Positions 42,801 through 54,800 of a stretch of 64,000 bases of DNA are shown in pieces. Position numbers and translations under genes: made by a program. The notes below the pieces were generated by a model. It was not told the origin of the DNA and ran no database searches. It was given only the letters and a program-made list of their open reading frames with translations. Origin of the DNA: Spodoptera frugiperda (taxonomy: Eukaryota > Arthropoda > Insecta > Lepidoptera > Noctuidae); the NCBI RefSeq assembly GCF_023101765.2, contig NC_064235.1:5825501-5889500 (forward strand), given 5' to 3'. Positions within the stretch are counted from its first letter, which is position 1; every line of letters begins with the position of its first letter.

Positions 42801-45800
42801 AGACGATGAGGAGTTGGATGGTAAGTTAAGCAGGATGGGTTACTGCATGGTTAGGTCAAAGAAATCCGGAGCTGCGGACTACCTAGCGGGTTTACCGGGG
42901 CTCCGGCTCGAAAAGCAGGAGTAGGAACGGGGTGGTTTTTAGTCAGTAAGAGTCTGTCACTCCCTCTCGCTTTGCCCTGGCGAGAGAAGTCATTGGATGA
43001 TTTTTCCCCCTGAAAAAAAAAGGTCAAAGAAATGATGGGAAACGTAAAAAAAACATACGTTGATTTAAGAACTTGTACCCTTAAGGTACGCGTTCACAGG
43101 TCCACATCGTACGCATCGCACGCAACGGATTTTAGTTTGTCTTGTATAGAAACTCATACAACTGCGTCCACTGATCCGCATCGTACGGACCGCATCATCG
43201 GCAATACCTACATGCGATACGTACTGATGACGTCATACGGAATGCGTGCGATGCGGGCCTGTAGACGCTTTTTTTATTCTTTTTTATGGGTCGACGTTTG
43301 GCCGCTATCTCGCCTGATGGTAAGTGATGATGCGGCCTACGACGGAGCATGTCTGCCCATAAGCAACCTATTCACTCGGGCTTTGAAGACACCCAGGTTA
43401 TACCCATCAGGAAACACAGAATTCGCAAAGAATACCACTCCTTAGCAGTTCGCACAAGGAACACAAATTGGACGAAGTAAAATTATACCGTATGGGAAGA
43501 CCTCTTATAACTTAATTTAAACCACATATTATTATTTGTTATCGTCTTGGCTGACGATATACGAAAAATGAGCGAAATAGGGCCAAAAAATGCATTATTC
43601 TCTTTGAGCTAATTTGGACACTTTACAAATACGTCATTATAACAGCCGCGCCGCGTGCCCGTAACATTCCTAGACAACCTACAACATTACAGCTCTTCTG
43701 TGGTCAAGGTACATGGAGCTGTTCACACAGAATTTAATACTTGATTAATTTAATTATTTATTTTGTTTGAAAATTTCTATACTTTCTCGGATTTCTCTCA
43801 AAAAAAAAACATTTTCCTTCCAGAAAAAGAACTACACAAAATCCTAAACTCTATGGAGGACAAATGCGGTCGGACCTCTCTTTCCCTCTACCAGAGTTTC
43901 CGCAGGAGTGAGGGAGACGCAGAAACTACATCAGGCAGCGTCAAACACGCTCCTACTAGAAAGAGAAGCAATCAGATCGCAAGGGAGCTGAGTGACATGG
44001 TGACATATGTGCAGGTAGGATAGAAAAATGGACTTTATTTTGTATGGGTTAAAGTTTGTTTTAGTATGTGTGATTTTGATTGACTGTTATGGTAGTTGAG
44101 TAAAGGGTGATTAGTGATTACTTAGTAAGAGGTTTAGGAATCGATTCCCGATTTGGGCAAAATAATGAATTAATTAAAAATCACGGTTTACTCACGTAAA
44201 TTAATGAAAAGCTCTACTAGTTTCGAGTCACAGACAGATTTTTAGGGAAACAGAGAGTAAAGTTCCCTAAGAAAAGGAGGATCCTCCGACCAGGCGAGGT
44301 GATCGTGCCTGGCGGGCTTTATGCACAACTGTTGTTCGTTGGGATTTTCTATCCATGTTTATTCGCATATAAACTTCATATGTGTGATGTAGGATTTATG
44401 ACATCATCTGTTGATTGGCCCATCGATCGTCTAAGTGCGACTTCTGTCATGGCATGGCATGTGTCGCCACAAAGTTTAAGATTCGATTCCCGATTTGAGC
44501 AAAATAATGAGCATTTAATTTCTTTATTATCTAATAGTATTTAATGCACTGCTATGCAAACTACCCAAAAATGTTAAATTTTAAAAGTCACGAAAAAGGA
44601 CATGGCTAAACCAAAGTATGGACGTCGTAACCCGTACAAATAAATATTGTATAAATATGGTACCTAGCAATAAATAAAGCCGCATAATTAAAAATTGATA
44701 TTTTGTAATTAAGAAGGTCCAGAAACTTGGCATATCTGCGCAATCCTGAAAATAAAGTAGCGCTCCTACGTCAAACAACGTTACAAAAACTTCAAACTAT
44801 ACATTGCTATGAACTTTTACCAAGGCGTTTTGATGTACCTGAGCCGAAAGTTATTTATATATGAGGTAGATAGGTAAACAATTCTGCTTATACTAGATAA
44901 TGAACATAAAGTAACCAAGGACAGACACAAAATATATAGTAAGATTGTGCAATCTTATACAAAATATATATTTTGTGTCGATCAAAACATTTACAATTAT
45001 TTGGTTTCAGAAAAAAGTCATTATATTACCGTTATTAAAAATTGATGTTAGTTTAATTATTTCGATTTGATTTTCGGGGAAACTAATGTCCTAATAATAG
45101 CTTGCAGTACCTACTTCCGTGTTGTCATGTCAAACCACAACAGAAAAAAATCTATTATGAAACTTATTTTTGTTAATTTTTGTTCACCAAGTTATAAGAA
45201 TTAGTTAAACACAAAATAATTCATAAGTGAATATTTAAATGATACGGGTTAGCGTGAAATTCGTATTCTTGTTATTATGCCTGGGTCAGTCATTTAGCCA
45301 TCTCCTTTATATGTTCAATCGTTCACAGGCAATCAAGTTCCGGGGTCTGAACCCGCTATCCCCGCGCAGTTCTATGAAACAACCGAGCAATGTTGCCAAG
45401 GAGACCGCGCCGGGTAGCAGCTTCGAATCCTCGGAGAGTAGTGACAGCACCAGTACGGTGAGGATACATTACATATAATGACATAACAAAACATAATTTT
45501 TTAAACTGACATGGTCACTAACACTATTATTAGAACTTATGACAGGATATTTACCATGTTTATTCATTTTGACGAGTTTTCGATATTTCGGCACTGTTGC
45601 AAGCGCCATGATCACGTCATAAGTTCTAATAAAACATAATTTAACTAAATATCACGGTTTACTCACGTAAATTAATGGAGAAAAGCTCTACTAGTTTCGA
45701 GTCACAGAGGGACTCTTCATCATGAGCAGCGTGCGCAGACGCAGCGACGTCGCCGCGTCTGAGAACTTTTCTATATTATACTTATATTTAAGTGTGGGAG

Positions 45801-48800
45801 AGTCATGCTTCGGCACAAACGGGCCGGCTCGACCGGAGTGATACCACGGCCACGGCCAAAAAAACCGGTTCTTAAACCGGTATTTGGAACAGTATTTTCA
45901 TAAAGGTTTTTTCGGACTAAACGGTTTAGATCAATAAAAACCGGTTAATACGACGCACATCAAAGAAACGCCGCTGTTCAGATTATATTCAATAATATGT
46001 CAACGCGTGTACCGACATGTCCCTCGTCGAATAAACCGGTTAATTTAGGTTAAAATAAAGTTCTTTAATGTTCACGTTCTTAAGAAAAGTTCGGAGGAAA
46101 ACCGATATAAACCGGTATTAACCGGTATTTTTTAAACCGGTTCCGAGCCTTGCCGGCAACGCACTTGTAACGCCTCTGGTGTTTCAAGTGTCCATGGGCA
46201 GCGGCGATTGCTTACCATCAGGTGATACGTCTGCTCGTTTAAACGTTTAAAAAAAACTTTTTACAGATAGCACAACAGCCTCGACCTAGGTGTCTGAACG
46301 CCCCAGCAGTCCACCACCCCTGCTACCGCTGCTCCTCAGTCAACGAGGCTATTGGCAAGAAGATCTGCAGGAAGCATCCAATGGCTCTGATTGCGCATAC
46401 TGAGACGCAGCTTGTTAGAACATATCCCGCCGGGTAAGGTCGTAGCATAGTGTGACATGAAATGGCATGAGGTGACGTAACATAACATAACATAGCATGA
46501 CTTGACGTAACATGGCTTTTTATTGTTTTTTTTTAAGGGAAAATATCATCCAATGCCTTCTCTCGCCTTATGTGAGGCGAAAGGGAGTGTCAAACTCTTA
46601 CTGACTAAAAACCACCCCGTTCCTACTCCTGCTTTTCGAGGCGGAAGATGCACAGCTCAAGTATGCGATGTATCGATAGTAGGGAAAACATAGCACGCAT
46701 TTTTCCATAAATGACAAATGATATTTTTTTACCGTTGCATTACTTGACAAGACATGACATCGTATTCATATCACAGCATGACCTAATGTGCTGCGACTGG
46801 CTAGCGAGTTATCGAGGCTCCGGCTCGAAAAGTAGGAGTAGAAGCAGGGTGGCTTTTAGTCAATAAGAGTTTGACACTCCCTCTCGCCTCGCCTAAGGCA
46901 GGAGAAGTCATTGATTGATTTTTCCGCCTCAAAAAAACATAACGTGACGACGTTTTCGACGGTTTAAGTTAGTTTTTATTTCTTTTTAATGTCTGTTAAG
47001 GTATTTTTAAATTGTAAATATTTTAGTTTTAGTTACATATTAATATAATTTTTTATTTAAATTTTAATACCTTTTCCTTTCAGCCTAAGAATAGACTCAT
47101 CGAACTTCGATCCAGTGACCTTCTGGTCGTGTGGCGTGCAGCTAGTGGCACTGAACTACCAGACAGAAGACGCGGCCATGGCTGTCAATGCTGCCATGTA
47201 TGAGAGTAATGGATGCACTGGCTATGTTAGGAAACCAAGCGTCATGTGGGATCCGGGGCATATTGCTTATAGGAGGTGAGATTTTTTCAAATACTAACAT
47301 AGATTTTTAGTTTTTATTCCGCTTGTAGATGTATTTTCAGCATGAGGTGTGCAGTGCAAAACATTCTACATCTGTTTCGCTCCTTCAGAAGCTGTGGACT
47401 TGAAAAGAGCTGCTCTTTGCTAGACAATATGTCGAGTGTTTATCAAAATGGTCTATTGCCATGCCCACTGCTGATCTTAGGTTTGATCATTAAGCACCAC
47501 GCTTGCTCAATGCGGGTTGGTGATTCCAAACTTATTTTAAGATAGTATAAGCTCAGATTTCGTCACGATGTTTTCCGCCACAGTGTGTGTAAACCTTCGG
47601 GCATCCACGACTACCAGTGTCTATCTATCAAAACATAATGTACCTAAACCTTTATCAGATTATCTACTGTTACGCTATGTGCTGCATGAGCGATCTAGAA
47701 GCGAACGCGAAGCGGTGCGGTGACACGCGAATTCAACGCGATGCGGTGTGACACGGCGGCTTTGTGAATCGTTTTGTTTTGTTTCTGTTTCCGATATTAT
47801 AAACAAAAACGTGACGGCACCGTGTCCAGTGCGCGAAAATATCGAGCCAATAAAATTGCCCACGTGCGGTTGGTAACGTAAGCCACGTCAATACATTTTG
47901 ACAGTTTGTTATTTGTTTCCGCACCGCATCGCCTTCGCGTCTAGATCGCTCACGCTGGACATCGCATTACAAATGGGGCCCAGTGGGGCTAATACCTGAT
48001 CAGGAGATGCGGACTACCTCCGGCTCGAAAAGCAAGGTGGTTTTTAGTCAGTAAAAGTCTGACACTTCCTCTTGCCTCGCCTAGGGCGGGAGAAGTCATT
48101 GGATGATTGTCCCCCCTTAAAAAAAAGGATCGTCGCGTTATAATTCCACGTTTTAAATTCTCAGGTTCAATCCAATGGACAAGGAGTTTGACGGCATCCA
48201 CGCAGCCCACCTCACCCTAGCAGTGATCTCAGGACAGTACGTAGCAGAGAATGTCTACTCCTTCTACAATGCCTTCGTGGAAGTGGAGATCCTCGGAGTA
48301 CCAGCCGACTGCAAGAAGATTAGGACTAAGGTCGCCAGGAAGAACGCTCTGAACCCTATCTGGAATGAAACTTTTACTTTTAAGGTGAGAATTATTGATT
48401 TTATTTATTTTTAATACGCTTTTATTGGGGTCTTCCTGTAATGTGGCGTTCAAATAATACGTAACGCAATTATTGAAGATTTTAACCCCTCCTCCCTCCC
48501 TTGTAACACAACGTAATCTTTTTCTGTTTCGACCTCCATTCTCCCATTTTAGCTTTTTTAATAATATTTCTTTGTGTTACGTAACGTGTTGTAAAAGAAG
48601 CCCCCCAAATTGCATAACGTGATACTGCAACGCCCCTTAAGAAACTATGTAATGAAATCTAACAATCTTAATTACACATAATGGTAATTGTTGAAAAATC
48701 TTAATTACACATAATTGTAATCGTCGTGAAAATTGGCAATTGTGTGTAGATTAGATGACAATACAATATTATGATACCATCTGCTGAAGGAATTGGACGG

Positions 48801-51800
48801 TGACTAATGGAACCTTTTACGTTTACTAGTAAGAAAACCCAACTTACTAGTAAACTTATCTAGTTAGGGCTCTCGAAGTCTTTGGGAAATGCCTATGATA
48901 AGCAGTGGACGTCTTGCCCCTGATAAGATGATAATGTCGAAACTAACTCAATCACTTGTAGGTAGCATGCAATAGGCCTCCTTTGTTTAGTATTAATACA
49001 ACCCAATAAACCTTATAAAAACCTTAATACAACCCAATAAAAACCTTATTTCCTTTCGATTACAGATCAATTTCCCCGAGCTAGCGTTTCTAAGGTTCGA
49101 CATATTTGATGCAGACACCAACTATATGCTTTCTCAACGAGTCATACCTCTGCAGTGCTTGCGACCAGGGTACAGGCATGTCAGGCTAAGGTAAGGACAG
49201 AGCTGCGCAAAATAGATGCAATGCTTTAATTGAAATACAAATAAAAAAAATACTTTATAACAAGTAATTAAAATACTAAATACAAAATACTTCAATATCA
49301 GGTATTTGAAATACGAAATACAAATTACATTTTGAGGAAGTAAATTAAATACAAATACCAAATACGTATGGTATTTCAATTACGTATTTTAATTACAAGT
49401 AACATAAATACTGCCCAACCCTGGGTAAGGACGTTCTGATAGTGATTGGTTTTATGTTCTAACTCAAGAGAAACTAAGTTTTTTTTTATATAAGCCGGTA
49501 AACGAGCAGACGGATCACCTGATTGTAAGCAATCGTCGCTGCCCATGGACACTTGAAACACCGGAGGTGTTACAAGTGCGTTGCCCGGTTTTGGTGGGTT
49601 AGGATTTTAAGAGTTGTTGGAGAATCGGGGATTGGTATAACTCCAGTTGAGCTGACCCATTCGTGCCGAAGCATGACTCTATTTTGAAATAGCTTGTATC
49701 ATTAAACATTAGGAACTATGAAATTGATATATTCATACCTATTTTAAACCACGTCTTATGTAGAAGCCTATACTCCAGCAGTAGACTATCCAGGGCTGAG
49801 GATGATGATGCTTCTTTTTATGGAACACGCCGGTAAACGAGCTGACGTATCACCTGATGGTAAGCAATCGCCGCTGCCCATGGACACTTGAAACACCAGA
49901 GGCGTTACAAGTGCGTTGCCGGCATTTTGGGGGTTAGGAATTTAAGTATTGTTGGGGAATCGGTGATTGGGAAGATTGGGAAGGGGGGAATCGGGCCTCC
50001 GGTAACGCAAGCGTTGTTTCACGTCGGTTTTCAGACTATGCTATACCTATTCTCTAAATTCCAGATCACCAACGAACCAGCCTCTAAACATGGCATCTCT
50101 ACTGATCTTCTCCCGATGCTGCGAGGAGTTAGCAGGAGAGAGCTGTCGAGGGGACCTGGAGCCTACTTCTCCTCATGAGAGAAGGAAGATACACTTCCTG
50201 GTGGTGTATGCAGTGGCGAGACACGAAGCATACTCCATCTTGAAGGTCACGCAGGATACCACTGCTAATGAGGTGAGGTTCTTTGTGATTATAGGGCGGT
50301 AAACGTGTAGACGGATCAACTGATGGTTAGCAATCGAACATACACGCAAGCAAGCCTAATCGCGAGTGTCCGCGCGATTAGGTTTGCCAAGACCGTATTA
50401 TACTGTTTTTCACTACATTTTACTGTTCAATAAAAATAAAATATACAAAATACAGTTTTTCAGTACAGTGTCAACGTGTCGCGAGAACAGTAAGTTTGAT
50501 TTGTTTTTCAGTAATGAATGCAATGTGACGGGGAAACAGAAGTAGAGTTTCAATTAATTTAATGAAGAATAGACTCCTTATTTATTTTAATTTCAATTTT
50601 GACTAGAATTTTATTAGGTTAATGAAGCTTTTAAAAATGACTCGAAATTGATAAGTTGCGCGAGAAGCACTAAACAATATGTCTTTAAAAAATATAATAT
50701 TATTGTTATTGGTAGCAAAACGGAGTTCGCCGGGTTCACCAGTTACTCATTTATTTATTTATTTAGTAATTTATTTATTTATTTAGAAAAACATGCATAA
50801 TATTACAGCTTAAGCCAATACATTATACAGTTAAAATGTTGAAAATTTACAACAAAGAAAAAAAAAGAAATACAATATTTTTAATTACTTAAAACTAATT
50901 CATCAGCCATCCATTTTCTCACAAAATCTTAAACATTCACGACATACATCCTTCCATCTCGCTGCGAACAAATCACACTCTGGTGCGGACGCCAAGAGAG
51001 CATTGATCATCGTCAATGCACGAACAAGTGGAGAATTTGCATAAAACAATTCCTGCTTTCACAGGCCATAGCCCAATGCCTCACGAAGGCAGGAGTCTGC
51101 AGATCAGCTCGAGGCAGCTACGTGATGGTGGAGGAGGTTCCCTCCCGAGCCCCCACACAGAGGGTGCTGGCTCCTCACGAGAGGGTGCTGAGGGCTGCGT
51201 CAGCGAGGCCTGGAGCGAGGTTGCTGCTGAAGAGGGTCGGTGATGATCCTAGCAGTAGAGCGTGGTTGACTAGTATCAGGTAAGTCTTAATTATTTTAAA
51301 ATAATGTGACTTTCCTAAGAATGGTCTACATTAATTAAAGGTACGCGTCCACAGGCCCGCATCGCACGCATCACATGCAACGGATTTTAGTTTGTCTTGT
51401 ATAGAAACTCATACAACTGCGTCCACTGATCCGCATCGTACGGACCGCATCATCGGCAATGCCTACATGCGATGCGTACTGATGATGTCATACGGAATGC
51501 GTACGATGCGTGCGATGCGGATCTGTAGACGCTTACCTTATTCAATTATTTGTTCAATAATAGTTTTGAAGCTCAAAAAGTTTTTAGTTTTGTAATCTCT
51601 AAAAACGCATCAAGGAGAATGAGAATAAATATTACAAAATGGAGTACGGCTGAAATGAGCACACGAATCACCTGATGGTAAGCAATTGGCGCCGCCTATG
51701 AAAACCCGCAACTCTAGAGGAGCTTCAAGTACGTTGCCAGCCTTTGGAAGTTTGGAATTAGGTCTTACAAAACATATTTATCTTTAATTTTCTCTCCTTC

Positions 51801-54800
51801 TATAATCTCCTATCTCCCTTCTAGATCAGCATCATCAGACCGCAACAGAGACAGGTCAGTTCCATCTGATGAAGAGTCCAGCACCCAGGATGAGGAGCCT
51901 CGGAAGCCATCTGATAGCTTCCTGGTTTGCGTCCATAACGTGTCTCATGAGATACCGTACGCCATACTCAAGGTAATCCGTTTGAGATTATTATTTTAGT
52001 TATATGCATAAGAGACTGCCTCGTTGGTGGAGTGGTTGCAAGTGCGACTACCGGGCAAGGGGTCTCGGGTTCGATTCCCGGGTCCGGCAAAGTACTACCG
52101 GCGTTTTTTCGGTTTTTCGGGTGAAAAATCGGTGTACATTTTATAGCGGCATTACGTGCCGTAATGTGCACCTCTGCCTACCCATTCGAGGATAAAAGGC
52201 GTGACGTTACATTACGTTATGTATTAAAGTTCTTAATTTAAATATGGCTATCCCTGCTACTACTAGCTACCCCTACTCAACTCAAGAGTGTGAGGGTCTT
52301 TTTTTATGGAATAGGGGACAAACGAGCAGACGGATCACCTGATGGTAAGCGATCAGCGCCGCCCATGAACACTAGAGACGTTACAAGTGCGTTGCCGGCC
52401 TTTTGGGGTTAGAAATTTAAGTATTATTGGGGAATCAGGGATTGGGAATTAGGCCTCCGTTAACGCAAGCGTTGTTTCACGTCGGTTTTCTGCTCGACCG
52501 TGGTATCACTCCGGTCGAGCCGGCCCATTCGTGCCGAAGCATGGCTCTCCCACACTTAAAAAATATACTGTTTCATCTCCCAGGTACCTTTAACAGCATC
52601 AGCATCATACGTGGTATACCAGGCGCTAACGAAAGCCCGTTGCCATGACGACCCGAAGCGCTTCGTGCTTGTGGAAGAGTTGGAGTGGGGGGGACGGGCT
52701 GGTACTGGGCCGCAGCAGAGAGCGCTAGCTGATGATGAAGTGGTTTATGCTGCTCAGGTGAGGAGTTCAAGAGTTTATTGTGGCTAGATTAAAAGTTTTG
52801 ATGAATGTTAATGGGTGATGGACGAGGGATGATGGACGAGGGATGATGCATGATGGATGTTGGATGATGGATAATGCATGATGGATGATGGACAATGGGT
52901 GATAGGTAATGTATGTTGGATGATAGATAATGAATGATAGATGAAGTGGAAAGAGGATAGGGAGGCCTTTTGCCTGCAGTGGGATGAAAGAAAGAAAGAA
53001 AGAAAGAAAATACATTTATTTTTATGACTATGGGTGATAATAAAATAATAATCTTTACTAATATGTACAAAGCTGAAGTTTGTTGGTTTGAACGCACTAA
53101 TCTCCGGAAATGCTGGTCCAATTTGAATTATTCCTTTTGCGTTAGGTAGTGCATTTATTGAAGTCTACAAAACATTACGCTATGACCAAAGAAGCCGCGC
53201 CGGGATCGCTAGTATTACGATAAAAAAAATATTTTTCTTCGTAGAGTGAAGGCTCTCGGCTTTTATTTTCTTGGTGTAGATAGTGTTTTTGACGCTCGAC
53301 CAATAAATCACTCATAAGTTTATTATTGCGTGCCTACTCTACATATTATAACCTATATAAATCACCACTTCTTTAATCCCCAGGCCGGCTGGAAGACATT
53401 GGGTAGGTTCGTTCTCCAGGAGAAGGGCAGTACGGCTCCGTTGCCCCGACACAGGGCGGCTATAGCGCGGATACAGCGCGGACTCAGCATGACTAGAGGG
53501 GCTATTGCAGGTGTGTATAATGTACACTGTCACTTTTATATTCTTCTATAATATATAAATAAGTCGGGTTTTCCTTCCTGACGCTATAACTCCAGAACGC
53601 ACGAACCGATTTCCACGGTTTTGCATTCGTTGGAAAGGTATCGGGCTCCGTGAGGTTTATCGCAAAAAAAATTTAAGAGAAAATTTAAGAGAAAAACAGG
53701 AAAACAGAAAACAGATACCACGGCCTAACAGAAAACCGACGTGAAACAACGCTTGCGTTGTATTTCGTTGTGTGAGTGAGGTTACCGAAGATCCTATTTC
53801 CGTTTTGGCAAAACGACGTTGTCCCTAGGATTTTACCCTGTGTCGTGTGTTCGTTTACAAACATACAAGTTCACATACACATCACACCCAGACTAGAAAA
53901 AACAATTTGTAAAAAAAGGAATTGCTCCGTGCGGGAATCGAAACCGGGAAAAAGACACGTTGCGCGGTAGTCACCGCACCAACCGCGCATTAGAAAGCCT
54001 TGTAATTTTTTTGCGAAGGTGAAACTTATTTCGGTATTAACTGTAATTTTCAGGAACTACAGGCTTCCCACTGGGGGGTTTCAGTGCGGCCGACACCATT
54101 TCAGAAGGGAAGACACCAGTGCAGACTGCTTACAGCGACCCAACACACTGCAGGTAATCTTTTTTATATAATAGTAGACCAAACTACAGATACAGATAGG
54201 TGACAGACCACAACAGTGGACGCACATGGACACCTGGGGCCTTAGTCTGCTATTACAATTGTGTCACAATGGTCGATCACTGAGCAGTGCGAGAGGGACG
54301 GAGCTATGTAGGTTGTATAGCTCCGCAAGTGCATTGCTGACCTTTCGGGAGATAGACAGTTCTCACGACTGCAGAAAGCAAAGGCTCACACGGCTACATG
54401 CTTGCCTGGTTTTACGCCAGGTTTCTACGAAGGCGAACTAAACTTCTTAACTTGAAAATAAAAATAAATCTAACGTCAATAAATCTAAAGGAAAACTAAC
54501 GTCATTTTTCCCAGCCGTCGAGTCCCACTTCTCTCATTCGAAATCCATATTTTATAATTATTAAAGTTTAAATTTTACAATATACTAACTGAAACCTTAC
54601 TAATTTCCGAAAGTTTGTGTGTTTGTATGTATGTTTGTTACTCAATCTCATTAAAACAGCTGAAAGGATCAGGATGAAATTTGGAACAGGGATATATTAT
54701 GGTTTGGAGTAACACACAGGCTACTTTCTATCCCACGGAAAAGCGAGCGAAGCCGTGGGCAGAAGTTAGTACAAAATATTGTTTTGAATTTCAGGAGGGT

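Noticed and set aside
43032..43445. 137-codon ORF
   Set aside because: It covers MITE K and a reversed LINE end; no conserved protein in this frame.
52014..52100. tRNA gene
   Set aside because: The head has A- and B-box-like sequence but no proper acceptor stem pairing, and it continues into the SINE B body. The same applies to SINE C and J heads.
52798..53010. CRISPR-like or regularly spaced array
   Set aside because: Units are short, degenerate and without spacers: an ordinary minisatellite in a eukaryotic intron.
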